64,000 nucleotides of DNA from Nymphaea colorata (GCF_008831285.2 NC_045143.1:9061503-9125502), one strand, 5' to 3'; positions 1-17,454 are shown, counted from the stretch's first letter. Numbers and translations are program-made. Notes: generated by a model from the letters alone, not told the origin.

Positions 1-313
1 TACATATTCGGATTCACTACAAACAAAGAAAGATAATATTCGAATCTGAAGTCTAATTTTACTATAGAAATTTGATTTTTACATTCATATTCGAATCCAG
101 ATTTTGAACCGAATCTGTCCTGTTTTCCAAATGCAAGAGCACTGGACACAAGACATTTATTTAAAAGCACATCCGGTCTGAATCTGAATATGAATCTGAT
201 CGGATGTTTATGTATATTTGAGTCTAAATCATCTGATTTCTTAATTGAATATTAATTTTTTTTATAATGATTCGGTCAGATATTCGATTTAAATAGGATA
301 TATTGACAGCCCA
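1..313. repeat. Copy (left-truncated by the window) of a 'gaatctgaatc' interspersed repeat
   Basis: AT-rich sequence built of 'gaatctgaatatgaatctga' words. It contains the stretch 'ttttgaaccgaatctg' and a right end 'ggatatattgacagccc'. The same blocks in the same order occur at 35516-35852 ('ttttgaaccgaatctg' ... 'ggatatcttgacatccc') and inverted at 11275-11530. Confidence 0.6.
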
Positions 314-861
314 AGCTGTTGGAGCTTATATCGGATGGACCAAGGTTGGCAACATTTGGTTAGTGTAGATTTTATGACTGAGACACAAACATGGTGCTTG
401 GAAAACCCTAAAAAAAGCCCCGAAGAAAAGGTTTCTAAAAGAATACGTTTTTTGTGATGGGAAAATTGAAAAAAAAAAATCTCTTAGAATCAATTTTAAG
501 GATGAATCTTGGCTCAAAATTGGCCAATTTTGTGAACTCAAATCCATACAAGTTGTCCTCACATGAGTTGAATATGTTGTCGACTGGAGTAGGGAGCGGT
601 TTTCTCATGGAAAATTTTTCCACGCAAGTGCTGAGTAGGTATGAACTTTTCCCACTTTCATGGCCTGAAAAGTTGGATTTTAGCTTAGATTGGCGACTTT
701 CTCCAAACGGGCTTATGGACGACGTGGCGCCTTTTGGTCCACTGCCTGGACGTGTGGCTTATGATCGCAGTCTTTCCTCATGTACAATAAGTGAGGATGG
801 AGATGGATCAGTAACTTTCCATTATTCACCCAAAGCTAAAGGTTATCTAAGCACCGCCGCT

Positions 862-1035
862 TGGATTTGAAGTCCGAACCTCCTCAAAATTCATGATTTT
901 GACATTATATCATGGATTTGAGATCCACTTTAGGGGTGGATGCTGGAATCTGTCGTTTGATAAAACTACGGATTTCAGTTATCATGGATTTCAAATCTCT
1001 CGAATCTGAGATCTCTAGGAATCAAACGCAACCTT
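862..1035. repeat. MITE-like 'ggatttgagatcc' repeat
   Basis: Palindrome-rich stretch with 'catggatttgagatccact', 'gaatctgagatctctagg' and an end 'aatcaaacgcaacctta' resembling the ends of the element at 40747-40978. Boundaries are uncertain. Confidence 0.35.
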
Positions 1036-2398
1036 AATTCCTTTCTGTCAGACCACAGATTTACGGTTTTTGTATTCAAATGTGAATCTGAAATCTGCTG
1101 TTTGTTTTCAAATTAGTGAATATGAGATTCAAAGCAGATTTTTTTTCAATGCAGGAAAATAAAATAAAGATTTTAAGTGTAGATCTTAGCTTTGATTATT
1201 AGTATAAAAAGGGGCAGATGCAGGTGTGCGCATCGTGTGGGCATTTTGACACCCAAGGACAATTTGTCTCAGTTACATATTGATGTTCCTTAAAATTTAT
1301 TAACAGTGCTCTTTTACTATAAATTTCTGGCTTTCACCCCCGTCAATAAATCTTTAATATAAGCATGTTATGTTCAAATCATAAATAATCAAATGCCACC
1401 TTAGGTTAGGCAAATCAATAGTATGATATAAAGTTGATGTATATCTTTAATTTTTTTAAAATATTTACATTTGTTAAATTCATAAAAAAAAAAAAAAAAG
1501 ATTATACAGGAGAATACTTATAGGGGACGTATATTAGAAGGTCTCCAGTAAGGGGATATTTTTCTTTTACCTTAGAAGTTTAACTTGCACGTCATAACTC
1601 CAGCACACAGATAGATCATAACAGTAAATGAAGGGGGAAGCCGGAAGTCCTGATTTCTTCTTCTTTACGCTCTGTTGATCAAGCTTTTCACCGATTGAAG
1701 CTACCTGCTTTTATTTAAAATTCTTCGTCAACTTTAATCTCACCAGTTTGATGAAATTTTAGATCAATATCACGAATGGAGAGGCAATAACACAATCAGC
1801 AAGAAGATGATCCTTGGCTACCAGTAACAGAGGGGATCCCCATGGCACAGAAGCAGAGGAGCAAACTTTGAAACAATAATACAGTAAAATGGTGATGGGA
1901 TTTGCAGAACCGATGGGAAGTATCAGGTAAACGAGCTTTTACACTTGCCAATAAACTGATAACAAGAAAAAATTGGATTCTGAGCTCAAGATGAGAGTTC
2001 AAAATTCAACAACCGAGAGACTGAAAGTTTGACATATTTCAAAAGTTTTTTCAAACACAAAGAAGAATTATGAGGAGAAAATTGTTAGTCTCTATACAAT
2101 TGAGTTACAAGAAACATCTTCATATGTTCTTTCCTTCCACAGTTAGATCATTCACATCGCAGTATGAACAAGGAGCTCAAATGCCCCTGTTCATGTCTCC
2201 TGCTGTCAAGACTTTACAGACTAAAATTACAACAATTAAACCCATCTTCAGTCCCCATCCTTGCATCTTGGTTCTCGTCGGCTCCGATCCGCAGAAGCGG
2301 GCTACTAAGTTCCATCTCCAAGTCCATAAATCTCCTTTGATGATGCCGCTGAATGTCACAGATTGCTTAAGATCAAACAACCAACTTCTTCTTCTCGT

Positions 2399-2550
2399 TC
2401 AGACGTTGGAGCCACCTGCGTTCAAGCCCCTGGCCTCTGATCCTTTCATGATCCTCAACCTCTTGCATGAAGAGATGAACATCCTGAACAATAAAAGACC
2501 AAAATCACATCAGTTCATGAAAGAGGAAGCTAACACAGAGATAGATCCAC

Positions 2551-2594
<44 letters not shown>

Positions 2595-3431
2595 TACTCC
2601 CAAGGGACATCTCCAACCAACATCCAGTCACCATCTTTATCCTCATAAGTGGGCACATAATCTGAGGCATCCTTGCTTGCAAGGTCACCTGATAATTTCG
2701 AGCAAGAACCCCAGATCAGTAACCATTTCAAAATTTGCAAGCAACAAAGAAACTTTATCTAATCACTAAGGATAATACACAAAATTTAGTATGACAGTAG
2801 ATTTGGGACATACCCTTGGTGAAGCAGCTGAACATTTTATTCAGGGCCTTGAGAAGATCTTGATAGTCACTGTATGTTTTGAGATCAATCTTCCTCAAGT
2901 AGGGAGCCCCGTCCATGCTCACTTTGACATACATCCCTGATGCCTCCTCCTCCTTCTTTGAGATGCTCGAAGTGTGCAGGTTGTTCTTCCTAAAAGATCT
3001 AATTGGCGGCCAACCTACCACCTGTGCCCTGTAAATTCATCGTTTCCACGGCCACGATCAGTCTTCGATCCATACGAACTAGGAAAAAATTGGGAAATTG
3101 AAGTAGAAAAAAGAGGAACGAGTTTAAACGAATATCAAACAGAATATGACCAAGTGCGCGAACTTGGCCATATTTGTGCAATATTGCTCAATCTCGTCGG
3201 AATTCTTCCTCTTTCCGGCATGGCAAGCATGTAAGATGAGCAGATGACTTACTTGGCAGCCGGCGCGGTTTCCCCGTCAGCGGAGGCAGCAGCGTCGGCA
3301 GCAGATCTCTTATTACCCTTCAGCTGCCCCACCGGAGCCGTCTTCTCGGTGGACTCGCATCCGGGCAACCCCAGCCTGAGCTCCGTGGCTTCCAGGTTGA
3401 GATCACAGTCATACTTCGCCGGATTTTCCAT
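2399..3431 (-). CDS. Aux/IAA transcriptional repressor, IAA1-4 type (4 exons, 189 aa)
   Basis: Auxin-labile nuclear repressor that binds ARF factors and is the TIR1/AFB co-receptor. CDS exons on the minus strand: 3253-3431, 2814-3028, 2598-2688, 2399-2483. All introns are GT-AG and the phases close to 189 codons plus TGA. Start chosen at the first ATG giving [18 protein letters not shown]; the frame stays open upstream but that part is not Aux/IAA-like. Seen in the product: EAR repression motif LRLGLPG (about residues 18-24), KR of a bipartite nuclear signal (41-42), degron [14 protein letters not shown] (62-75), a PB1 domain with the conserved Lys (VKV, residue 95), the acidic DKDGD motif (148-152) and the tail [15 protein letters not shown]. 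It ends in exon 4 without an APRA..KCKNR tail, which places it with the IAA1-4 clade and not the AXR2/AXR3 clade. The segment between MFSCF and YVPTYED is short. Intron 3 is only 114 nt and is largely a (CT)n tract just after the donor. It is the divergent partner of the Aux/IAA gene at 28 kb. Confidence 0.94.
2560..2590. repeat. (GA)n tract in intron 3 of the first Aux/IAA gene
   Basis: On the gene strand this is a (CT)n run starting 7 nt after the exon 3 donor GTAAGTC and filling much of the 114-nt intron. Confidence 0.85.
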
Positions 3432-4400
3432 TTCTCGCTCGCACTCCTGCGCACCTTCACGCCCACCCCTTGTATTATCACAGACGAATCTCCCGCGACC
3501 ACGAACAGCCCAACCAGCGTCAAAGAAGCGACAGACTATATCTCCGGTCCAGGTTCCGGCCAAATAGAGACGAAGAAAGGCTGCCCTACAACAGATTCCG
3601 GCAAGCAGATCCTTTTTCCGGTGATGCGAGAGACCTGAGACGATGTCGGGCTCCTCCTCTAGTGCCAGAGGACGAAGGCCACGACGAAGTTTTATAAGAA
3701 GAGAAGGAACCAGGAAGACGCAGGGGCAGAGCGAGGGGACTGTGGGTCCCAGCGGCATTAAAGCGGCTGACAGGCACCCAGAGAACAGGTGGGGCCCACC
3801 ACCAGCTGGGCTTCCCGCGGAGGGTGTCGGCCCTGACGTGGACTTCGTCGGGGACGCATCTCCACAAGCTTTACTGTGGGCCGATCGGGGCCGTACGCAT
3901 TTCTGACCGGCGGTAACGTGGACGGCTGAGATTCGCTGGGTGGGGGGAGGCGGTCAGGTCGTCCCAGTCGAGGCCGACAGCCCGCGTGGGGGTGTTGGCT
4001 CTGGTGGGCCCCGCGTAATGCATGTGGGGCTTAGAGAGAGGGTTGGCTTGTCCTGCGTGTGCCACACGCGGATGTGAGCGTGTCATTTCGCAATTTTGAC
4101 ATCGTCGCAACTTGGGGAACCTCACCTTTTAATACCATTTATTATTGATGTTGCATCTCCGACCAACCTAATTAAGCTTAATTAAACACTCATATACAAT
4201 ATATATATATTATTTATTTATGTGTGTGTATGTTGGTGTGCATGCACCTATGTGTGCATGTATATATATATATATGTGGGTATATCTAAGATGGGAGCTA
4301 AAAAAAAAAAGATTGTCGGTTAAAGATAGTCACTAAACCACCAATGCCGACAGTATATGATGCACCAATAGTAACGATTTAGGATGCTTTGCGTGACAAA
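3432..4400 (-). promoter_or_regulatory. Upstream region of the minus-strand Aux/IAA gene, with auxin-response-element-like hexamers
   Basis: The first ~650 bp upstream of the start codon are GC-rich (about 3450-4100) and then turn abruptly AT-rich. Four TGTCGG hexamers, the high-affinity ARF site, are visible: 3825-3830 (plus), 3974-3979 (minus), 4314-4319 (plus) and 4347-4352 (minus). A GGGGCCCAC word near 3791 resembles TCP/site II elements, and TGACGTG lies at 3834-3840. Auxin-inducible Aux/IAA promoters commonly carry such sites. The hexamers are seen directly; function is inferred. No TATA box could be assigned. Confidence 0.4.
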
Positions 4401-9140
<4,740 letters not shown>

Positions 9141-9660
9141 AAGGGGCCACAGGAGCCTCGAGCTTGAGTTCAATTAGCTTGAGCTGAGCCCGACTAATGA
9201 AACCTCGAGCTCAAGAATAGCTCGACGGAAGCAGCTTGAGCTCGACTTGGCAATTACGTGTTGAGCTCGAGCTCGACTCAGTTAAGGCTCAACAAAATCA
9301 TTGGAATAAAATTTATATTCATCGTTACGTGTTGAGCCCGAGCTCAACTCGTTTAAGGCTTGACAAACTCATTTGAATAAAATTGATGTTCATCGTTACG
9401 TGTTGAATTCGAGCTCGACTCGATTAAGGCTCAACAAACTCGTAAACTTGTTTGAATATATCGACTTGATTAAGGCTCGGCAAACTTGATTAAGGCTCAA
9501 ACTCGACTCGGCAGTTACGTGTTGAGCTCGAACTCAACTCGATTATTTGAACGAGTCGACTCATGAACTCGACCTCGACTAGTTAAGCAAATGACTCACC
9601 TCGAGCTCGTTTACGAGCCGAGCTTTAACAAGTCGAACTCGAACTCGTTGTTCACCCCTT
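9141..9660. repeat. Copy of the 'gagctcgag' MITE family
   Basis: About 520 bp of degenerate 'gctcgagctcgactcg', 'aaggctcaacaaactcg' and 'gaataaaattgatgttcatcgttacgtgttga' units, the last recurring several times in tandem. It starts AAGGGGCCAC and ends GTTCACCCCTT, an imperfect inverted terminus. The flanking 8-mers match only partly. Confidence 0.6.
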
Positions 9661-10564
9661 GCACCCGTCCCCTCAATCAGCCACGCTACGCACCTTGGGT
9701 CGACGATGAAGAAAATTTTTAAATAATTAAAAATAACTAAAGGTTGACGAACGGCGTTCTTAAGCTAAGAACAGAATCGAATTGGGTGTGAATTTGAATC
9801 AGCTGATTAGGTCGATTCGCATTTATTTTGATAATACAGGTCGAATCAGATCACATGGACCGCGAAAGGGATGCTCTATGTTCCACCACTTGGTAACCTT
9901 TAATTAATTAAGAAGTGTGATTAATTAAGGGAAGAAGAAAAATCTAATCATTGCTTAATCATTGGGTTAATTAAAAAATTAGAAGGGGAATCTCTTGCAA
10001 CAAAAGTTACCTCTCAACAGTTCCACTTTTAGTTTTAGTGCAACTATAAGCAACATGTGAGCTAGAAAATTTCCCTTAAGAGGCACTAGGTATAAAACTT
10101 TTAAATTTTTAAGAAGAACTAATATCAAAACCATAGTCACAAATATTGTTTCAAAGTTTTCAACGGCGAGGTTTTTCTCGGGTACAATACGGTGAGCTTG
10201 AAAAAATCAGAGAAAAAATACGGCAAATTTTTAAAAATTTAAAAAAACTAAAAGAAGGAGAAAATAAAATAAGTGAGAAACTAATAACAAACATAAAAAA
10301 GATAAGTAAATTTACAACAAATAAAAAATTATATATATAAAAGACCGTTTGACGTTAAAAAATGAAAAAAATTTAAAAAGTGAAAAAAATGCAAAAAAAA
10401 ACATGTTAAAACACGTATTTTTATTTTTGATGTTTTTTTTAAACGGTAATTTAATTTTGCGCTTTGCACATTTTTTTCGAAAAGAATGTGTTTTTGTGAT
10501 TATGATCTAAAACAAGAAAACTTGCTTAAAATTTTCAATTTAAAAATAAAAAGTTTTTTGAAGT

Positions 10565-10612
10565 CCGTGTGGACAATTGCCCACATATACCTTACATCTT
10601 CCTCCGCCCCTA
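10565..10612 (-). repeat. Inverted fragment of the same palindrome-bearing MITE family
   Basis: Read on the minus strand it starts TAGGGGCGGAGGAAG and reaches GTGGGCAATTGTCCACAC. This is the same terminus and near-palindrome as at 15083 and 19186. Confidence 0.45.
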
Positions 10613-11274
10613 AGTTAGGTCCAACACCATTAGTTCAATGCATATTCTCTCCCCAAGACTTGAACATATTTGAATGTGAACTAGTTCAGACCCAACTAAA
10701 CCCTCAACTCTGACTTGGTCCAAGCTCAAACTGTGCACACCGGATTGTGCCCGGCCGACATCGACCGGGTGAAAATTCCGGCAACCCACGGTCTGATCAA
10801 TTGGCCGGCCGGCCGGCCTGCCAACCGGCTTTCTTTGTTGTAATATTGAACAACTGGTCCTGGGTTTGGTCAATCAATGTCTGAAAACAACCTGTCTTTG
10901 TCCAAATAAAACCAGAATCAAACCAACCCATCTGACAACAATAAACACACACGCGATCCCTCTTGCTTTCTCTCTCTAGGTCACAGTCTCACGTGCAACT
11001 GAAGGCAGTATGTTGTAAGAGGATGGGACGAAGGAACAGTCCATGTTCCAATTTGAGCCATTGACTGTGGTGATCAATGCACGTACAGCTAGGTTTCACA
11101 CGCCTTTGCCCTGGAAGCAAAGGACCACTCTTCATTCTCCTCCTCCCATTTTTGAACGAATAAGTACGGAGTCCAGAGTCATCACAATCATGAACTCTGT
11201 GTATGTGTGTGCATGCATGCATGTCTGTGTGTGTGCAGAGCCGCATAAAAAGAATATAATATAGCAAAAGTTTT

Positions 11275-11530
11275 AACATCCGATTAAGAATCAGATTAAG
11301 AATTCAGATCAGATTCAGATATAAGAAATGACATCTAATCAGGTTGAAGTGGTTTTGATGTAAGTAAATATTGAGTGGATTCAAATTCGGATTTGCATCA
11401 GATATGGTTTAAAATAAGCATCACATACTCAATGTTTATAACATGGTTTGGATTCAGATTAAGAATTTGAACTTCAGATTCAAATATGGTAAAGATTTTT
11501 CTTCATTGGAATTCAAATCCAAATGTATAG
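11275..11530 (-). repeat. Inverted copy of the 'gaatctgaatc' repeat
   Basis: Begins 'taacatccgattaagaatc' and ends 'ttggaattcaaatccaaatg', the reverse complement of the blocks at 1-313 and 35516-35852. Confidence 0.5.
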
Positions 11531-12455
11531 ATCGACGAAAAACACTTTAAAATAAATTAGTCAAAAGAAACTCCTAGACATTCTTCACAAGGCCCAAATA
11601 CATTTTTCAAAATGTTTGCATGGATCAAATTAAAATTTTTGAAAACATTAACTAATAAAGTTTCATTTTTTCAAAGACCCAGTTGCGGCCATGGCCCCTG
11701 CCAGCCCCCTCGGCTCCACTCCCTAGAAAGTGTCTCTATAGAATGACCTAATTTGAGCTTGCAAAGGCACAAGTAGATGTGCAAATGGACATTTATGTGT
11801 GGTACGTACGTACACGCGTATTCATACGGGGTACGTGTGCGCATGCATCTACACCAATCATGGAAAGGGCTAGTAAGGCCAAATTTGTGCCAGCATAGGA
11901 GCAGGCGCACGTGCACGTGCACATGCAAGTGCATGCATGTACACGTGCACACTGCAGAGATATGACCAGCAGATAAGCTCAATATATCTGTCTTTCCTTC
12001 ATTGGCACCAAGAACCAGTGGTCAAGAATGTCTCACAACTAGAAGTATGTGTGTGTATATATATATATATAAAATCGGTCCATCTGATCTCTCACACAAG
12101 CAGCCCGATGCAATGCATTGATAGACTGAGGCATCAGAATGGTCAGAGAAATCCATGTTTTGTGTATATATGTATGTGTATGTATTATGCCGGACATGGG
12201 GCATGAAAATTTGACTGATTGGAAGATAATCTTCATCCACAGCCATGAAGAAGGACCACTGTTAGATGTTCCTCGCTACTGAGCATGTCGGCCCATGCCC
12301 TAACTACCTAACCCTAAAATTTTGATATTGTATGTTGAATGGAATTGGACCAGCTAGCTCTAGCTAGCTAGCTAACTCCTTCTCTTACCTTCATGCTCCA
12401 TAAATGGTCCAACTCATTCAGTCTGATCACTTCCAAGTTTATTCTATGTGGGTCT

Positions 12456-12532
<77 letters not shown>

Positions 12533-13716
12533 AGAGAGAGAGAGAGAGAGATTGCGTTCGGATTGGGTAGTTAATTTGGAGGACACATCAACAACAAGGA
12601 CCACTGTTCATGCTGGCATGTTGCCCCGTGCCCTAACCATCCAACCTTACAATTTAATGTACTTTGAATGGAATTCAATGGACATGATCAAAATGGACAA
12701 TATCTATCTCGTTTCTCTTTCTATCTCTACCCCATTCTTCATTACTATTCCAACTCATTCATGCCATTTACAATTTGTTATTGAAGTTTGCTCTCTCTCT
12801 CTTTCTCATTGATGTTGAACAGCTAGCCAATCCAACTCATTCAAGTCGTTCATATAGAAGTTTGTTGACTGAAATCATGAAGATAAGGACATGGTTGGTG
12901 TTGAGAGCGTGCACGTTCGCCCTGCATGGGCTCCCCTTCACCCTTCTCCCAGCATACTGGGGCCATTTATCAATGCAGTCTTCTCTGGTTTTCTTCATTA
13001 TTCCTTGGTCCCCTCATAAGGATAAGAAGAGAGAGAGAAGAGAGAGAGAGAGAGGCAAAGGCACATGACCAACATATCATTTCTTACAAGCCTTCTTTGT
13101 CATAGGATCACTTCTGATAAGGACTCTTTTTGGACATCTCATGAAGCATAGGCAAGTTCATGAACTACAGTTATTTCTTTTCTGTTACTATTAGCGCTCG
13201 AATGGTGATCAAACTGTTCATAAGCTCTATAATATACGAGTGGACAGGATCGTTCTGTTGTTGTTATCGTTGGTATCTCGATGAAGATGAGATTACCCTC
13301 TCTTTTTTTATTTTTCTTGAATAAAGTTTACGTTTTACTTATTCAACTGAGATGTAAATTTTCTTTCCCCAAAGGTTGCTGGGGTGCTCTTTCCGGGCTG
13401 GCATATATTTCAAATGTTTTCTTACGTTAAAAACCAAAAAATGCAATGGCATGCATTGTACGATGACTGGTTTAGAGTGATGGCAGAAGGTGAATCCCAC
13501 CGCTTGAATGAGAGCGGAAGCCTCTCCTCTAAGTGGGTTCTAGAGTTGCCTGAACTTGCATCAATGTCTCTTAGATGTGCCTATACCACACATCAACTCA
13601 TGCATTGTTGCATTTCTGTTTGTAGCACAAGAAGCAAAGCCTCTTACGAACCAGCAACCAGCTGCCTATAAGCCACTGGCCTTGTCAGTACGCTGCCGAT
13701 GTCCCTCCGGGCTAAG
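11531..13716. other. Intergenic, no gene seen
   Basis: (AT)n at 12457-12529 with (GA)n to 12551. Alternating purine/pyrimidine 'gtgcacgtgcacatgcatgc' stretches lie near 11800-11950. A reverse 'taggg..ggagcc..gggccatggc' relic of the hAT-type MITE lies at about 11690-11725. No domain recognised in any frame. Confidence 0.5.
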
Positions 13717-14045
13717 GCTGCACAGCAAGTTGAGCCAACTCAAGCTCGACTCGAATCTCTTGGTTAAGCAGGGGTTGAGCTCGAATTTAACTGAAAACTC
13801 GAACTTATAAATGAATCGAGTTCGAGTGGCATGAACTCAATTCGATTATGCTTGAGTAAGGTCACTTAATCTATGCTATCTTTTTAATTTCCAAACTTAA
13901 AACCAAGGAAATAGACCAAGTCAAGCTTTAGGTGACCTCGTACAGCTCAACTCAAGCTCGGGCTGAGCAAAATATGAGTTGAGTCAAGTAGATTGTGCTT
14001 GAGCTCAACTTAACTCGTGTATAGTCCTACTCAGGCTCAATGATC
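13717..14045. repeat. Copy of the 'gagctcgag' MITE family
   Basis: Begins AAGGCTGCACAGC, like the other members, followed by 'caagctcgactcgaatctc' and 'aactcaagctcgggctgag' units. The 3' terminus is decayed. Confidence 0.5.
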
Positions 14046-14714
14046 AATTTTAACTGGCTCTATATACTAAGACTAAAACCATCCCTCTCTCTCTTTAGAT
14101 AGATAGATAGATAACCCCTAAAGATTGCATTGATCAATAAATATATCTCAGCCATTGAACTCTAGCCTTTCAACTTGTAGATCCTAAGCCTAATCCTTTA
14201 GTAAGTGTAGTTAACATTTATATGTTGGACATGCATCGAGTATGCCTTTCTACGTGATCTTAGGCCATGACTTGTCTATGGATGAACCCTACTTAAGAAC
14301 ACTCAGGTTCTAACAACATTAAATTATCACCATTATATGCTTTACTCGAGCAAATCTTCACACTTGTACTTGGTTCACACCTCTCTGCACGCGAGTTTCA
14401 CTCTAAGGTGAAACAGTTTCTCTTCTGTACATTGTTAAGATCGTTATTCCCTGCTTGTCTTCAGTGCAAGATCACTCCGACTCCGAGCTCTTTATCATAT
14501 ATTTAAAAAGCAAGAAATATAAAGACAAGAAAGATGAAGGGACACATTTTCTTCACCTCGCTTATTCTGTTGTGAAACGGATATGTGGTTCTTCTTTTCA
14601 TGAGTATATATTCTTCTTTGATTTGATATTTGCTGGCATGATCTTCCATTCTTATCTGCAAGATTCCACCTTAAGCCAATCTGGGTCAGCTGGCGAAATA
14701 AAAAAAACAGAAAT

Positions 14715-15076
14715 TGGGTCCCGAAAGCTGTTTAACAAATGCATCTGCCATTTGATTTTCTAAATCAATGAACTTGACCTTTAGTTCTTGCTTCCAACTC
14801 TTCCACCAACAAAATGGTAGTCAATTTCAATGTATTTTGCAGCAACATGAAACACTGAGCCATGGACAAGCATGTCGCTCCCAGGCTATTACACTAGATT
14901 ACTGGAACTTGAGATTGAACTAGACCCAATTCTTTTAACAAGGATTTCATCCATAAGGGATCAGATGTGCCTCTTGTTAGAGCCTTGTATTCTGCTTCAA
15001 TGGATGAATGCATGGAAATATGTAGCCTAATTGACGCCCAAGATATTGCATTTCCATTAAGAAGGTGACATATGTC
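14715..15076 (-). pseudogene. Decayed Ty1/copia polyprotein fragment (RNase H domain)
   Basis: On the minus strand the conceptual translation contains NAISWASIRLHISMHSSIEA and EYKALTRGTSDPLWMKSLL, the conserved end of copia RNase H (S-x-EAEY and W-x-x-x-LL). After a stop at 14894 the pattern continues in the same and shifted frames as NSLGATCLS, KYIEIDYHFV and ENQMADAFVKQLS. There are at least one in-frame stop and one frameshift. No LTRs or upstream gag/integrase were seen, so this is a truncated relic. Confidence 0.8.
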
Positions 15077-15082
15077 TAGGTG

Positions 15083-15140
15083 TAGGGGCAGAGGCATGTG
15101 TGGTAACTGTGTGGGCAATTGCCCACACAGACTCACCCCA
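15083..15140. repeat. Fragment of a hAT-like MITE with a 20-bp perfect palindrome
   Basis: TAGGGGCAGAGGCATGTG is followed by the perfect palindrome GTGTGGGCAATTGCCCACAC at 15109-15128. The layout matches the start of the 19186 element, and on the opposite strand the 10.6-kb fragment. Confidence 0.5.
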
Positions 15141-15870
15141 AAAAAGTCCTATTCTCATATTGATTCTTCAAGGAAAATTTCCTCATTTACATGTTGGTTT
15201 TGCCCTTGTCTGGTTGAATCTTCTATGCTTATCTTCAGTAGTACTACTTAAGGCAGTTGCTTCCAGCATATACATCTCTTATATTCATGGAAGCTTCATC
15301 TAAACTCTGGCTATCTCAAAACCTCCAGGCTCAAAGTTGCATCGAGACCTTGGTGGAAGCGGGGAGACGAATGGTTCTTCATGGCAGGAGTTTCTGTAAT
15401 TTTTTTATAATACTGCAGCTGTTCAAAAATGTTTCTCCTAAAGTAGTGTTAGCTTATTAATTTTTTAAAAATTGAACAGTGATTTGTTAGTTGCGTTCAA
15501 AAGTTAAACACTTTTTTCTTTTTTTTTTTCAATTAGAAATAGAAAAACACACAAAATAAACGATACATTTAACTTTTTTTTTTGTTCTTCTCGCAGACGT
15601 CAAAGCCCAGTTTGGGGCATTGAGCAAAAAATTATAGGAGGTCTATCTCATAAACAATGCAGACATTGAGGTTCGATGAGAGGACGATGGAATTAGGGCC
15701 GACGCTGACATGTTATGTGGCATCCTTCTTGACGTACACGTGCGGTGTCGTCAAATTGGGAGTTCGGTGGGGCCCAGTTCACATGACAGTGATGGGTGGC
15801 TCCCTCCCTCTCCTTTTTATTTTACCACCTCATCAACCTTTCTCTTCAAATGTATGATGCCATTCTAGCC

Positions 15871-15919
<49 letters not shown>

Positions 15920-15970
15920 TTAAAAGGTCCGTCCAATCATAACACCATCCGATGCATGCATTTGCATCAG

Positions 15971-16370
15971 GTCTGCACAAATCGAGTCGAGCCCAAGCTT
16001 GGCCAGCTCGAGCTCGACTTGGCTCAAAAAACTCAAACTTGAGCTCGGCTGGAACTTGACTCTAGCTCCTTATAGCAAGCTCGAGCTCGGTTCGGCTTCA
16101 CAAATTCGATCTCAAACTCGACTTGATTAACTCATTTAGACATTAACTCATTTAACGTTAACTCATGCAAGTGTTAACGCTTGTAACTCGTTTTACTAGT
16201 GTAACTTGTGAAACTGAATTTGACAGTATTATATAAAGTGTCGGTCTGCGAGTCAGGTCGAGTTCTTGAAACTTGAACTCGACTCATTTATCATTTCAAG
16301 TAACTTATGAAAGCTCGAGTCAAGCGATTTTAAGTCGAGCACGAATTGGCTGAGGCATTAATGCTCCTGT
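15971..16370. repeat. Copy of the 'gagctcgag' MITE family
   Basis: Begins CAGGTCTGCACAAATCGAG and contains 'ggccagctcgagctcgactt', 'taactcatttaac' and 'cttatgaaagctcgagtcaa' words. These are shared with the copies at 25.6, 37.0 and 50.7 kb. Confidence 0.55.
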
Positions 16371-17454
16371 TGTAAGAAAGCGAAAGATTTCTAGTTGCTT
16401 ATCTTGGTGTGACGACCATGATTCATGGCACCCATCACATGAACGGACATGCATGCACACTTCATCCACATGGTCCTCTCAACATGTTTATATTTATCCA
16501 CCATTATACAACTACCGACAAGTATCATTAGTTATTTTGTAGAAATTTTGATTTTGGCAGTTATATAGTTAAGTTGTTAGTAAATTGTGTTGAGGGGCGT
16601 AGAATAGCTGGTTAAGCTAAAAGAAAATATGTTTATTTCATTCATGTGGGTGTCGCGTCCATTTTCTGCAATTAGAATACAATATATTTAACCAGCAGCA
16701 TGGTTGGAAAGTTAAAATAAATACCTCTTATAAAGACAAAATTGAAAAGGTGAAAAGAATCACCTTTTGCCCGCGCAGGCCGCAGCATTGTTGGTCGAGC
16801 TGGTGTCAATAGTTTGATTTTTATATAGGTCGTACTCGTCTGGGCTACAAACAATGGTAAATCCACACTCTAGTTAACAAATGTACCATAAGTCCATCAA
16901 AGCTTTCATAAGGGACGGCTTCCCTCGTCGTCACACGAAAAAGAATCACCCTCTTACAGATGTCCTATGATTTATAATGAGTCGTAGATGAATAATGTGA
17001 TCAATCCGTAGCACCCACCGCTTTCTACTCAAAGTTTTGTGGTTTTAGATGCAATGTGAAAGCAAAATGTAACAACAAAAATTTCTGGCTCCACCTTTGG
17101 CCGGAGCAATCCAATAACCCTATGCTTGGATTGATTTTATAAGTTAGAATTTCTACATTCGGGTCCAGGGTTGATGTTGGGGCCTGGTAACTTTTTTTTT
17201 TTCTTAAAAATTAGCATGAAATTGAGTACATACAGTTAATCCAGATCAAATTTGTGGAGATGTTGGCATCATCAATTATAACCCATCTTAATTGGCAGTA
17301 ACCTTCTGATGATTCAGAATGTTTTTTTTTTTTTTGTTTGTTTTCATTTCATGGGATCACGTAAAAGTAATTAGGCCGGATATTTCCCATGAAGTTAAAA
17401 AAAACACATAGTAGGACATGATCAGCATATATTTATGGCTGCACAATACGTAGA

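Noticed and set aside
454-870. 138-codon open frame on the plus strand
   Set aside because: Begins in an A-rich run, has no recognisable domain, and overlaps other open frames. Its 3' end runs to the edge of MITE-like sequence, with no splice context suggesting a gene.
2070-2648. 192-codon plus-strand frame
   Set aside because: It is antisense to exons 3 and 4 of the first Aux/IAA gene and includes the (GA)n tract read as Arg-Glu repeats.
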